Of a stretch of DNA of 64,000 bases, positions 39,488-49,556 are shown one piece after another; the stretch's first letter is position 1; the number at the start of each line of letters is the position of its first letter. The notes under the pieces are model-generated. The model did not search any database. It was not told the origin of the DNA and was given only the letters and a program-made list of their open reading frames with translations. Position numbers and translations under genes: made by a program. This DNA is from CALKJP01 sp046299555 (GTDB taxonomy: Bacteria; Bacteroidota; Bacteroidia; JACCXN01), in the NCBI GenBank assembly GCA_046299555.1, contig JBKBHS010000001.1, positions 1,054,001-1,118,000 of the forward strand. The letters are read 5' to 3'.

Positions 39488-41779
39488 ATGACCGCCAAAT
39501 TTAATATACAAGCTATACCTCTTTGGAAAAAAATACTATATTTTTTCCCTTTTCAATTATTGCTTGTTCATTTAAAGAAAAATTACATTTTATTATTTTA
39601 CTGGATTATTTTATTTGGAATAATTACAGGTGCTTTTGCTGAAAAATATGGCGTTCCATATTTATTCTTATTACCCGAATATAGAGGAGAAGTAGGTTTT
39701 TTATCATATCTTTTATTAGGCTTTTCATGTGGCGGATTTATTATGGCATTTAATATATCCAGCTACATTATGAACGGTTTTCGTTTTCCGTTTTTAGCAA
39801 CTACCGCTCGTCCATTTAATAAATACTGTTACAATAATTCCATTATTCCTATTGCATTTGTAATTACGTATTTATTCATGCTGTTTAATTATCAAATTAA
39901 AGATGAGTTTCTTCCTTTAAATATTGTATTATTTAATTGTTTAGGTTTTATAGCGGGGATACTTGTTTTTGTATTTATTGCATTTACATATTTTCTAAGT
40001 ACCAACAAAGATTTATTAAAAATTTTAGGATTAAAATCAGAAGATGAATATAAACCGAAGCGCATAAGAGCAAGAGCTGTAAAGGATATTTTACATAGAA
40101 ATGATAAGTGGTATAGAAGTATTGATAAATTACGCGAATGGCCGGTTACAACCTATTTAGCTCATCCGTTTAAAATTCAAATAGCAAGAGATTGTGATCA
40201 TTACGATAGAGCAATGTTAGCTCAAGTACTTTCACAAAATCATTTAAATGCCGCATATTTTGAAATAGCAGTGGTGGTATCATTAATTGTGCTTGGCCTA
40301 TTTCGCGAAAATGAATACATCATGCTACCTGCAGGAGCTACTATTTTTCTATTGTTTACCATGTTTTTAATGATAAGCAGCGCTATTTATTCATGGTTTA
40401 AAGGATGGTCGAATGCGGTATTTATCGGAACAATTATTTTACTAAATATACTGTCTGTATATGATGTTTTTAATTATCAAGAAAATGTTTACGGATTAAA
40501 TTATAAAGGGAAAAAAGCACTGTATTCCACCGATGAAATAAGAAAATTAAGCGAAAATGAAAAGTTGCATCAAATTGATTACAATGCCGGAATAGAAGTT
40601 TTAAATAAGTGGAGATTAAAAAATGTAGTAACATCATTTCAAAAACAACGAAAACCTAAAATGGTTATTACCTGTGCCAGTGGAGGAGGTTTAAGAGCAG
40701 CTATGTGGGCCTTTTATTCACTACAATATGCCGATAGTTTGTTAAATGGCGAATTACTTAAACATACCCATATTATGACCGGCTCATCGGGTGGCATGAT
40801 TGGAACTTCCTATTTACGCGATTTATATCATAAAAAAGTTTTAGATTCTACTTTTTCGTTTTATGATGAAAAATACCTCGATAATATTTCAAAAGATTTA
40901 TTAAATCCTGTAGCTTTTAGTGTTGCAACAAATGATTTGTTTATTCGATTTCAAAAATTTAATGATGGTAAATATACCTATACCAAAGATCGAGCTTATG
41001 CATTTGAAAGACAACTTAACTTAAATACAGATAATAGTTTTCAAAAAAGACTTAACGATTATTTAAAAGATGAACAAGAAGCCCTTATTCCTACTATGTT
41101 TTTTACACCTTGTATAATTAATGATGGAAGAATGCTGTTAGTGGCTTCACAAAACATGTCGTTTTTATGTAATAACAAACCCATCAACCAAACATACAGT
41201 TCGCCTTTGCCTGAATATGTTGAGTTTAAACGATTTTTTAAAAATCAAGATGCCGGAAATACACGCTTAAGTAGCCTATTAAGAATTAATGCAACATTTC
41301 CTTACATTTTTCCGGTAGCTACTTTACCAAGCGTACCTGCAATTGAAATTATGGATGGTGGTATTAGAGATAATTATGGAATAAAAACAGCTCTTCGATA
41401 TATTTTTACTTTTAGGAATTGGATTAGTACCAATACAAGTGGAGTAATTATTATTCAAATAAGAGATAAGTACAAAGAATTTGAGATTAATGATAATTCA
41501 AAAGGTGGTTTAATTGCAAATTTGGTTACACCATTAGAAAGTTTTTATGTAAATTTTGATAAGATTCAAAATTTTAATCATGACGAAATTATTCAATATG
41601 CTTCTTTATGGCTTGATGCACCTTTAGATGTAATAGATTTTCAATTAAAAAATGATGAGCAAACTAAAATAGCCATGAGTTGGCATTTAACAACTAAAGA
41701 AAAAAATGAAATTAAAAATGCCATTCATCAGCCAGAAAATAGAGTAGCCTTAGCACGTTTAAAACAGCTGTTGGAATAA
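39488..41779 (+). CDS. patatin-like phospholipase fused to a multi-helix membrane domain
   Basis: This 763-residue protein has about seven predicted membrane helices in the first 330 residues (for example 33-50, 72-92, 117-135, 143-170, 255-271, 279-300, 306-325). A cytoplasmic patatin-like lipase domain begins near 390. The lipase shows the oxyanion loop ASGGGLRAAMW (397-407), the nucleophile elbow GSSGG with Ser434 and the dyad Asp623 in IMDGGIRDNYG. It should cleave acyl chains of membrane phospholipids. Most patatins are soluble or linked to an outer-membrane barrel, so the polytopic anchor is notable. It lies 41 bases after arfB and ends directly next to the convergent cytochrome-like gene. 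Confidence 0.87.
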   Translation: MTAKFNIQAIPLWKKILYFFPFQLLLVHLKKNYILLFYWIILFGIITGAFAEKYGVPYLFLLPEYRGEVGFLSYLLLGFSCGGFIMAFNISSYIMNGFRFPFLATTARPFNKYCYNNSIIPIAFVITYLFMLFNYQIKDEFLPLNIVLFNCLGFIAGILVFVFIAFTYFLSTNKDLLKILGLKSEDEYKPKRIRARAVKDILHRNDKWYRSIDKLREWPVTTYLAHPFKIQIARDCDHYDRAMLAQVLSQNHLNAAYFEIAVVVSLIVLGLFRENEYIMLPAGATIFLLFTMFLMISSAIYSWFKGWSNAVFIGTIILLNILSVYDVFNYQENVYGLNYKGKKALYSTDEIRKLSENEKLHQIDYNAGIEVLNKWRLKNVVTSFQKQRKPKMVITCASGGGLRAAMWAFYSLQYADSLLNGELLKHTHIMTGSSGGMIGTSYLRDLYHKKVLDSTFSFYDEKYLDNISKDLLNPVAFSVATNDLFIRFQKFNDGKYTYTKDRAYAFERQLNLNTDNSFQKRLNDYLKDEQEALIPTMFFTPCIINDGRMLLVASQNMSFLCNNKPINQTYSSPLPEYVEFKRFFKNQDAGNTRLSSLLRINATFPYIFPVATLPSVPAIEIMDGGIRDNYGIKTALRYIFTFRNWISTNTSGVIIIQIRDKYKEFEINDNSKGGLIANLVTPLESFYVNFDKIQNFNHDEIIQYASLWLDAPLDVIDFQLKNDEQTKIAMSWHLTTKEKNEIKNAIHQPENRVALARLKQLLE

Positions 41780-43243
41780 TTATTTTCTAATGGCAATAGA
41801 GTAGGGGTCGGTTGAAACTTCAGGTCTAAAGCCTTTTTTAAGTTCGAGCGTATTTAATTCAATAGCATTAATGTATCCGTTTCTTCCTCCACATTCGGTA
41901 GTGTGGTGTGGAGCAGGTCCGCTAATATCAATATTACGATGAGCTACATATACAATTCCCTTAGCATCATCAACAGCAATTCCGTGTGGTTGTGTTCCGG
42001 TTTGAATATGTTTTACAAATTGATTGGTTTTATAATTAACCACTGTTACTGAGCCAATATTCCCTGGGAATGTGGTTCTATCTTCCATACATGTTACAAA
42101 TAGATAATCGGTAGAATGAGATAAGCTGAATTCTTGAGGATATTCACCCGTAGGTATGCGAGCAATTAATGAGTCGTTGCTTGTTTGCATCACTCTCAAT
42201 TCATTAGATTTTTGACACGATACAAAATACTTACTGCCATCGGGCGAAAAAATTATTTCATGTGGATCTAACGATGAGATATTGGATGGTAAGTCACCGG
42301 GAACTAATGATATTTCTTCAAAATCAGGGAAGTTGGGATTTCGTATATCAATTTTATAAATATAATTTCCGGTTTGAGAGGTTACATATAAATATTTCTC
42401 ATCAGGGCTTAAAGCAGAACCATGAGGCCATTTTAATAATCCGGAACCTTGATACATTTTTTTTAGGGTCATACTTTCTAAATCAACCCAAGCAATTCTT
42501 CCATCAAAACTCCAATCAACTACAAATGCATTTTTGCCATCTTTTGTAATTACAAATGTATTCCAGTTTCCAAGAGTAATATTGGCTTCACCAACAAAGC
42601 GATCATCACTGGTACGGTATTTTTGTATTACATTACTATTTGTAAAGCATACATACCAATAGTTACCATCAGGCGAAACTTTTACCATGTGTGGAGATTC
42701 AATAGCCTCATTATTCCCAACATCAATAATTCGCATAGCTAAATCGGTTTCGCTGTCAAATACATACACCAAGTCACATCCTTGATTTGTTACATAGTAT
42801 TTTTTTCGATTAGGATTATCTGCAAATTTTATTTCTCCTTTATTGTTTGGAGCTCCTCTATCAATCCAATCAATTATTTGCATCATTTCTTCTCTACTGA
42901 GTGGCGAGCCATTGATAGGCATGGTCGGTAAGTTGCTTAATCCAAAATCTTCGTGCGTGTTTGTAAACAAAAATAAAGTGCTTAATGAATGTTTAAATGG
43001 AATTACCGCTGAACCGCTTCTGGCTCCTTGAAATAAGGAATTCCAAGTAGATAATGATAACCCGCTTGCTGCATTTTTACTAACATCATTATGACATCCG
43101 CTTACGGCACATTTTGTAATGAGTAATTTGCCTATTTTTTCCGGGTAACCGGTTTGGCTAATATCAATAATTTGTGGGTCTTTCCTGCACGAGGAAACGA
43201 TTGTAAATATTGAAATAATTATAACTAAAAATTTTCTATTCAT
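41780..43243 (-). CDS. lipoprotein with cytochrome c-like (C-x4-CH) domain and YVTN beta-propeller
   Basis: This 487-residue protein has a lipoprotein signal (Cys19 in TIVSSCRK). Residues about 33-135 resemble the planctomycete-type cytochrome c domain (PSCyt1): LLITKCAVSGCHNDV, ASGLSLSTWNSLFQG, a possible axial Met in LPTMPINGSPLS, and MQIIDWIDRGAP. The heme motif is C-x4-CH (Cys45, Cys50, His51) instead of CxxCH. Residues 145-487 form a seven-bladed YVTN-type propeller (DGNYWYVCFTNSNV, SPDEKYLYVTSQTGNYIYKID, HGIAVDDAKGIVYVAHR). It may be an outer-membrane-associated electron-transfer or sensing protein. Its ATG overlaps the stop of the small lipoprotein gene (TAATG). Confidence 0.83.
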   Translation of the reverse strand: MNRKFLVIIISIFTIVSSCRKDPQIIDISQTGYPEKIGKLLITKCAVSGCHNDVSKNAASGLSLSTWNSLFQGARSGSAVIPFKHSLSTLFLFTNTHEDFGLSNLPTMPINGSPLSREEMMQIIDWIDRGAPNNKGEIKFADNPNRKKYYVTNQGCDLVYVFDSETDLAMRIIDVGNNEAIESPHMVKVSPDGNYWYVCFTNSNVIQKYRTSDDRFVGEANITLGNWNTFVITKDGKNAFVVDWSFDGRIAWVDLESMTLKKMYQGSGLLKWPHGSALSPDEKYLYVTSQTGNYIYKIDIRNPNFPDFEEISLVPGDLPSNISSLDPHEIIFSPDGSKYFVSCQKSNELRVMQTSNDSLIARIPTGEYPQEFSLSHSTDYLFVTCMEDRTTFPGNIGSVTVVNYKTNQFVKHIQTGTQPHGIAVDDAKGIVYVAHRNIDISGPAPHHTTECGGRNGYINAIELNTLELKKGFRPEVSTDPYSIAIRK

Positions 43244-43620
43244 TAATCTCCTTCAGTAACAGGAACATCAATTAGTTTTTCACCGGCTTTTTGAAGCAAT
43301 TGTACCGGAATTCCTCCAACTACAGTTTGTTTTATGGTACTATCATAACCAATACCATAAAAGTAATAATCACCGCGTTTTAGCCCTTCAAATTTAACTC
43401 TTCCGTCTTTTCCGGCAGTTTTATAGTCGTCATATAAAGAAAGGTTTTCTCCCGGAAATTCTTTTGCATTGTATTTGATATATATTGTAGCTTCAGGAAT
43501 TATTAAGCCATGATGTTTAGCCGTAGCTATAATAGTATTATTTCCTCCTGTGCCTGCATTCTCTGCACAGCTATATAAAAGAAAAATTAATGTTGTAACA
43601 ATAATTGTTATCTTTTGCAT
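43243..43620 (-). CDS. small lipoprotein with carboxypeptidase-regulatory-like fold
   Basis: The 125-residue protein has a lipobox (Cys18 in FLLYSCAE) and a single beta-sandwich-like domain: TIIATAKHHGLIIPEATIYI, then GKDGRVKFEGLKRGDYYFYG, resembling the transthyretin-like carboxypeptidase regulatory domain. It would sit in the outer or inner membrane facing the periplasm or the surface. Function is unknown. It is coupled to its neighbours: 2 bases after the subtilase gene and a one-base TAATG overlap with the cytochrome-like gene, which suggests the three products work together. Confidence 0.78.
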   Translation of the reverse strand: MQKITIIVTTLIFLLYSCAENAGTGGNNTIIATAKHHGLIIPEATIYIKYNAKEFPGENLSLYDDYKTAGKDGRVKFEGLKRGDYYFYGIGYDSTIKQTVVGGIPVQLLQKAGEKLIDVPVTEGD

Positions 43621-43622
43621 AA

Positions 43623-45287
43623 TTAATAAACTGTAAGTTTTTGAGTGTTGGTTGATTTTCCATTTACTTGAAGATTTACAAAATATATTCCTTTTGAAAG
43701 ATTAGGTATATCAACTTTGTGACTTATAAACCCTGAATAACGATTTCCTGCATCTATTTTAGCAACTTCTCGACCACTCATATCATATATTAGAATTTGT
43801 ACATTTCCTGATTTTTCTAAAGCGTATTCTAAATTAATCCAGCCATTTGCCGGGTTAGGATAAACATTAAATAAAACAGAATTTTCAATGTAAGTGTTTA
43901 GTTTTTGTTCGGGTGCATCTGATGCTAAAACTGCACAATAATCTTGTAGCTTTAAAAGCATTTTGTGAATATTTAATCTGCCTTTTGTTTTAACTAAATT
44001 TTGTAATGACGCAATAGTATCAACTCCTTGAAACATAAAATCTCGAAAAATAAGTGCAAAAGAGTCAGGGTATGCTTTGTACTTTTCTAATAATGCAGGG
44101 CAAGCAGCAGCATACATTAAAGCAATAGCCCCTGCAACATGTGGTGTAGCCATAGAAGTTCCTGAGGATGTACTATAACCGCTTGAATTGTTACATGATA
44201 AAATATTTGTTCCTGGTGCGCCCAAATCAATGGTATTTATTCCATAACCGGCAAATTGCGTTTTTACATCGGTATTGGTTGTATTGGTAACTGAAATCAT
44301 GTACTCGCTTGGGCATGCGGTAGGTATATCACCTTGTGTATCTACATTGGTATTTTGATTGGCAGTAGCACCTGCATTTAAAATGCCAATTCTGCCTAAT
44401 GAGTCGTATATTCCACACCATAGTGGATAATTGGATGGTTGTCCAAAATCTACACCAAACGATGCATTAGTAGAAACAATAAAAGCTCCTTTTTGCCCAT
44501 TAGTTGTATCGTACATCATACGATTGGTATATACATAATCGTATGCTCTAACAACTACAGCTTCGCTATTCGATGAGCCTCTTATTGCCATTACCTTTAC
44601 TTTCCAGTTTACTCCTGTTACGCCTAAATTATTATTCCCAATTGCACCAACAGTACCTGAAACGTGTGTGCCGTGATAATCGCTTGCTATGGTTCCATTT
44701 TGTCCAACTGCATTCCAACCGTTTACATCATCAATATATCCATTACCGTCATCATCTATACCGTTACCGGCAATTTCATTGTAATTTTTCCAAAAATCCA
44801 AATCAGGATGATTTAATTGAAAACCTCCGTCAATAACTGCAACTACAATGGTATCTCCGGCTGCTGTTAATCCACCTGTGGTTATATCCCAAGCTAATGT
44901 AGCATCAATATCTGCTCCGGCAGTTCCTCCATTTTGACCGGTATTTCGCAAGCCCCATAATGAACTAAACTGTGTATCATTTGGTATAGAGGCTCTTTGT
45001 TCTATGGTATGATTGTATTGTGCTACCAATATTTTTGAATCGGCTTTTAATTTATTTAATAAATCTTCAGCATTTATTTGTGGATGAATATTTATTTGAT
45101 AAATACTCCAATTTTGCGATAAAAGTTCATAACTAATTATTTCAGGATAATTTTTAAAAATATAGGCAGGGCTGTAACTTGCATCAATTTTTACTAACAA
45201 CTCACCTGGAATAATATTTTTTTCAGGTTGTGAAAAAACCGTAAAAGTAATAATTGATATAATAACTGTAAGTAGAGCTTTTTTCAT
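43623..45287 (-). CDS. secreted subtilisin-family serine protease with T9SS type A signal
   Basis: This 554-residue protein has a signal peptide (1-19), a propeptide-like region to about 100, and a peptidase S8 domain with the triad Asp153 (VAVIDGGFQLNHPDL), His205 (DYHGTHVSGT) and Ser378 (SGTSMATPHVAGA). Asn275 in the oxyanion position and a calcium-binding-like loop GNGIDDDGNGYIDD (175-188) are present. The last 80 residues (FNVYPNPANGWINLEY, IYDMSGREVAKI, GIYFVNLQV) are the T9SS type A sorting domain, so the protease is delivered to the surface or the medium. It is the first gene of the three-gene minus-strand unit with the small lipoprotein and the cytochrome-like protein. Confidence 0.93.
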   Translation of the reverse strand: MKKALLTVIISIITFTVFSQPEKNIIPGELLVKIDASYSPAYIFKNYPEIISYELLSQNWSIYQINIHPQINAEDLLNKLKADSKILVAQYNHTIEQRASIPNDTQFSSLWGLRNTGQNGGTAGADIDATLAWDITTGGLTAAGDTIVVAVIDGGFQLNHPDLDFWKNYNEIAGNGIDDDGNGYIDDVNGWNAVGQNGTIASDYHGTHVSGTVGAIGNNNLGVTGVNWKVKVMAIRGSSNSEAVVVRAYDYVYTNRMMYDTTNGQKGAFIVSTNASFGVDFGQPSNYPLWCGIYDSLGRIGILNAGATANQNTNVDTQGDIPTACPSEYMISVTNTTNTDVKTQFAGYGINTIDLGAPGTNILSCNNSSGYSTSSGTSMATPHVAGAIALMYAAACPALLEKYKAYPDSFALIFRDFMFQGVDTIASLQNLVKTKGRLNIHKMLLKLQDYCAVLASDAPEQKLNTYIENSVLFNVYPNPANGWINLEYALEKSGNVQILIYDMSGREVAKIDAGNRYSGFISHKVDIPNLSKGIYFVNLQVNGKSTNTQKLTVY

Positions 45288-45368
45288 ATAAAATTAAATT
45301 ATATTTATGTATAAAATTAGGAAAATAAATTATAAAATAAAAGTTAAAAATTTCTCATAAAATATTAC

Positions 45369-48300
45369 ATGTTATATAACAAACCATTTAAAATTTATAA
45401 ATCTTCTGCAGGTTCAGGCAAAACTTTTACTTTGGTAAAAGAATACCTAAAACTTGCATTATCAAGCAATCAAAAAGATTATTATCGTTACATACTGGCT
45501 ATAACTTTTACCAATAAAGCTGCCGAAGAAATGAAAGCTCGTGTTTTTGTGAGCTTAAATGATATAAGTAAAAATTTAGATAAGAATCATAAAAATTACG
45601 CATTACAAAAATTATTATTGGATGAATTAAATATTCCGCTTCATGAATTGCAACATAGAGCTGAGCAAGTCTTTATTCATATGTTGCATCATTATTCTGA
45701 TATTGCCATTAGCACTATTGATAAGTTTACACATAAAATAATTCGAACATTTGCTCATGATTTACATCTGCCTATAAATTTTGAAATTGAAATGGAAAGC
45801 CAAAATTTGATTAGTGAAGCTGTTGAAATTTTAATTTCGAAAGTTGGCGACAATAAATATTTGACAGACTTTTTAATTCAATTTGCAGAAAGCAAATCCG
45901 ATGAAGATAAAAGTTGGAACATCGAAAATGATATTTTAAATTTTTCATACAATTTATTAAAAGACGATAATGAACACTATCTAAATTTATTGCGCTCAAT
46001 AGTTATGCTTCAATATGTTGAAGCAATAAAAAAAATGCGCTCCATTCAAAGAAATTTTTTAAAAAGTATAAAAACAATCGGTGAAGAAGCTATAGAGCTA
46101 ATTAAAAACAATGGAATAAAAGAAGAATCATTTTTCCAAGGTAAAAAAGGAATAGCTACCTATTTTAAAAATTTATCTAATCATATAATAATATCAAATC
46201 CTAATAGTTTTGTTGTTGCAACAATAGAAGAAAATAAATGGTTTGCAGGGAAAATTAGTGAAGAACAAAAGTCAAAAATTGAACAAATAAAAGATAAGTT
46301 AACTACACTTTACTTTAATGCAAAAAATATTATTGATGAAAATTATATACATTATTTAGCTATCAATGAACTGTTGGTTAATATTCATTCGATGGCATTA
46401 TTGCAAGAATTAGAAAATATTTTAACAGAAATAAAAAAAGAACAAAATATATTGCCCATAGCAGAGTTTAATAAGCTTATTTCTAATATAGTTCAAAATG
46501 AATCAGCTCCATTTATATATGAGCGAATAGGTGAAAAATATCGTCATTATTTAATTGATGAATTTCAAGACACTTCGGTAATGCAATGGCATAATTTATT
46601 ACCACTTATTCATAACTCTTTATCAAACGGTTATTTTAACATGGTAGTTGGCGATGCAAAACAAAGTATTTATCGATGGCGAGGGGGAGAAGTAGAGCAG
46701 TTTTCAAAACTCCCACATATCTATTCCAAGCAGCCTTTAAATAATATTTTAAAAGAACGTGAGCAAGCATTAGTTCAATCGCATGAAATTTTAAATCTTA
46801 GTAAAAATTGGCGTTCAAAAAAAGAAATTGTTCAATTCAATAATCAAATTTTTAAATTTTTTGCTGAAAATTATTTAGGTGAATTAAGTTATATATATCA
46901 AAATCATGAACAAGAATTTAATGAAAATAATGATGTTGCTTGGATAACGTTTGATATTATTGCTAATGAAAAAAAAGCTGCATCAGAAATAAATGAAGAT
47001 GACGAAAATTCTTTTGATTCCAATCAAAAAGCATTACATCTTACCCTTGAGTATATTCAAAAGCACATAGCATTAGGATATCAACAAAAAGATATATGCA
47101 TATTATGTAGAAAAAAGAAACAAGGACAAGAAGTCGCTGATTTTTTAATTAAACATAATTTTAATGTAATTTCACCTGATAGCTTATTATTAGCTTCAAA
47201 TCCTACCATTCAATTTATTATACATCTTTTAACTTACTCCATAACTCCTGACAATAGGGCTATACAAGTAAAAATTTTAGAATTCATAATCGAAAATTCA
47301 ATTATTAAACATTCTTTACCAGAAGAACTATACTTACAATTAAATAATGGTAAATTAAATGTTGAATCAATTCTTCATACATATAATATTGCTTTTTCAA
47401 AACTTAGGATAATTCAACAATCTTTATTTGATGCAGTTCAGTACATAATAAATTTATTTAATTTAAATGCAAGCCCTAACCCATATATACAATTTTTTTT
47501 AAATGCAGTTTTTGAATTTAGCACTCAAAAAAATAATAGCATACAAGACTTTTTAGAATGGTTTAATAATAAAGCCGATAAACTTTCTATAATTATTCCT
47601 GAAGGCTCAGACGCGATTCAAATAATGACTATACATAAATCAAAAGGCTTAGAGTTTCCTGTGGTTATTATGCCATTTACGAATGAGTACATAAAAAACA
47701 GTAATGATTTTTTATGGGTTGATGTACCTGATGATTTGAATATTGATATTCCGGTGGGCTTAGTTTCTTCCAAAAAATCAAACGAAAATAATTTTTTTCA
47801 AAGCGAGAAAATACATGAAAAAAATAAAACAAATTTAGACATAATTAATTTACTATATGTTGCTTTTACAAGAGCTGTGGATTCTTTGCATTTAATATTT
47901 ACTGCAAAAACTAAAAGTAATACATACAGTTGGTTTCAAAAATATTTTCAAGTTAATTTTAGTGACTTTAGTACAGATAAAACTCATTTTGAAATAAGTC
48001 CATTATCAAATAAAATAACACCTCATCATAAGGTTGCAAAAAAATCAGAAACATTTAATACGATAATAAGTTCAAATTGGTATGAAAAGCTAAATTTAAG
48101 TCTAACAGCTCCAGAAGCATGGAATATTGATAATCCTGACCAAGCAAGCGAATATGGAAAACAATTTCATGATATTATTGCTATTATTAACAATGAAAAT
48201 GATTTGATTGAAGTTTTTGAAAATTTTGTTTGGGAAGGAAATATTTCAAAAGAAGAAATTTTAATATTAAAAAATGAGATTGAAAAAATTGTTAAACATC

Positions 48301-48563
48301 CTTTGTTAAATAAATTTTTTTCATCTCAATATCAAGCCATAAATGAAGTAGATATAATTGATAAAAACGGAGTTACACATCGGCCTGATAAAATATTTAT
48401 TAAAGGTAAGGAAGCTGTAATATTAGATTTTAAAACCGGCAGAAAAGCTGATAAGCATATTAGGCAAATTCATGCATACTCTACCTTGCTTAATGAATTA
48501 GGTTACATGGTAAACGAAAGATATCTTTGCTATACTCAATCATGTGAAATTATTAGTGTTTAA
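45369..48563 (+). CDS. UvrD/AddA-like helicase-nuclease
   Basis: This 1064-residue protein is a superfamily 1A helicase with a C-terminal RecB-type nuclease domain. The Walker A motif is SSAGSGKTFTLVKEYL (12-27). Further motifs are ITFTNKAAEEMKARV, IDEFQDTSVMQW, VGDAKQSIYRWRGGE, MTIHKSKGLEFPVVIMP and LLYVAFTRAVDSLHL. The nuclease centre is AVILDFKTGRK near 1025, and GKQFHDI near 925 marks the start of that domain. It would process double-strand DNA ends for recombination, as AddA does. An AddB-like partner usually sits next to it in Bacteroidota, but none is adjacent here. It is followed 13 bases later by the CPBP protease gene. Confidence 0.9.
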   Translation: MLYNKPFKIYKSSAGSGKTFTLVKEYLKLALSSNQKDYYRYILAITFTNKAAEEMKARVFVSLNDISKNLDKNHKNYALQKLLLDELNIPLHELQHRAEQVFIHMLHHYSDIAISTIDKFTHKIIRTFAHDLHLPINFEIEMESQNLISEAVEILISKVGDNKYLTDFLIQFAESKSDEDKSWNIENDILNFSYNLLKDDNEHYLNLLRSIVMLQYVEAIKKMRSIQRNFLKSIKTIGEEAIELIKNNGIKEESFFQGKKGIATYFKNLSNHIIISNPNSFVVATIEENKWFAGKISEEQKSKIEQIKDKLTTLYFNAKNIIDENYIHYLAINELLVNIHSMALLQELENILTEIKKEQNILPIAEFNKLISNIVQNESAPFIYERIGEKYRHYLIDEFQDTSVMQWHNLLPLIHNSLSNGYFNMVVGDAKQSIYRWRGGEVEQFSKLPHIYSKQPLNNILKEREQALVQSHEILNLSKNWRSKKEIVQFNNQIFKFFAENYLGELSYIYQNHEQEFNENNDVAWITFDIIANEKKAASEINEDDENSFDSNQKALHLTLEYIQKHIALGYQQKDICILCRKKKQGQEVADFLIKHNFNVISPDSLLLASNPTIQFIIHLLTYSITPDNRAIQVKILEFIIENSIIKHSLPEELYLQLNNGKLNVESILHTYNIAFSKLRIIQQSLFDAVQYIINLFNLNASPNPYIQFFLNAVFEFSTQKNNSIQDFLEWFNNKADKLSIIIPEGSDAIQIMTIHKSKGLEFPVVIMPFTNEYIKNSNDFLWVDVPDDLNIDIPVGLVSSKKSNENNFFQSEKIHEKNKTNLDIINLLYVAFTRAVDSLHLIFTAKTKSNTYSWFQKYFQVNFSDFSTDKTHFEISPLSNKITPHHKVAKKSETFNTIISSNWYEKLNLSLTAPEAWNIDNPDQASEYGKQFHDIIAIINNENDLIEVFENFVWEGNISKEEILILKNEIEKIVKHPLLNKFFSSQYQAINEVDIIDKNGVTHRPDKIFIKGKEAVILDFKTGRKADKHIRQIHAYSTLLNELGYMVNERYLCYTQSCEIISV

Positions 48564-48576
48564 ACATTGAATTAAA

Positions 48577-49506
48577 ATGATTCTTACAAACAAAAAAATA
48601 AGCTATTTTATTATCCTCACTTTTGCAATAAGTTGGTTATCTATTTTATTTTTAAACTTATTGGGCTATTCCTACGGTTCAATTGAATTTACAATAACAA
48701 CGGCCTTTTTATTTATGTGTGCACCTGCAATTTCTGTTTTTATTGTTAAAAAAATTGTATTTAAAGAAAATTTATTTGAGTACGGTTTACAGTTTAAAAT
48801 GCTTGATTATAGATGGATTATACTATCTGCAATGGCAACAATTATTTTTATTTTTTTAACAATAGCAACAATTTACCTTTTTGGAAATATTTTTAAAATA
48901 TCAAATTTTGGTTTTGTTGATATTTCAGAAAATGGATTGCATAATGCATTAAATAAATTAGCCGGAGATAAAGAGCATAATTTACAAGCACTTCCAAAAC
49001 CATTAATTTTGTTGGTGATTTCAACCATTGGCGGAGTTGTTTCTGGAGCTTTTGTAAATTTACCGTTTACTTTTGGTGAGGAATTAGGATGGCGCGGTTT
49101 ACTTCAGAAAGAAACAAAGTATTTAGGATTTATTAAAAGTTCAATCTTTATTGGATTAATATGGGGAATATGGCATGCTCCAGTAATTTTAATGGGGCAT
49201 AATTATAACAATAACTCTATCATGGGAGTTTTTATGATGATTGCATTTTGTGTGGTGTTGTCATTCCCAATGTCGTATATTCGAATTAAAACCAAAAACA
49301 TAATTGGTCCGTCTATGTTGCACGGTATGATTAATGGTTCAGCTAATGTATTATCAATGTTTGTACATGATGGTAATTTGATATTTAATGGTCCTGCTGG
49401 TATTGCAGGTATTTTGGTAATTACTGTATTTACTTTGGCGATATTTATTTTCGATAAAACAATTGTTAAGAATTATTCGGAGATAATAGAAAAATTTGAT
49501 GAATAG
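48577..49506 (+). CDS. CPBP-family intramembrane metalloprotease
   Basis: This 309-residue polytopic membrane protein has about eight helices and the three motifs of the CAAX-protease/bacteriocin-processing (Abi) family: EELGWR (Glu168, Glu169, Arg173), GIWHAP with the second His, and LHGMINGSAN with the HxxxN motif. Such enzymes cut prenylated proteins or small peptides within the membrane. Bacterial members have roles in peptide maturation or self-immunity. The substrate is unknown and no peptide precursor gene was seen nearby. It lies 13 bases after the helicase gene and ends before a weak hairpin at 49515-49536. Confidence 0.92.
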   Translation: MILTNKKISYFIILTFAISWLSILFLNLLGYSYGSIEFTITTAFLFMCAPAISVFIVKKIVFKENLFEYGLQFKMLDYRWIILSAMATIIFIFLTIATIYLFGNIFKISNFGFVDISENGLHNALNKLAGDKEHNLQALPKPLILLVISTIGGVVSGAFVNLPFTFGEELGWRGLLQKETKYLGFIKSSIFIGLIWGIWHAPVILMGHNYNNNSIMGVFMMIAFCVVLSFPMSYIRIKTKNIIGPSMLHGMINGSANVLSMFVHDGNLIFNGPAGIAGILVITVFTLAIFIFDKTIVKNYSEIIEKFDE

Positions 49507-49514
49507 ACAAATAA

Positions 49515-49536
49515 AAAGGAGCTAATAAGCTCCTTT
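49515..49536. terminator. hairpin between convergent CPBP and AIM24 genes
   Basis: aaaggagct (49515-49523) pairs with agctccttt (49528-49536) around aata. A T run follows only on the minus strand (cctttttattt), so it serves best as the AIM24 terminator and may also act on the plus strand. Confidence 0.65.
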
Positions 49537-49556
49537 CAAAATTTACATTAAAAAAT

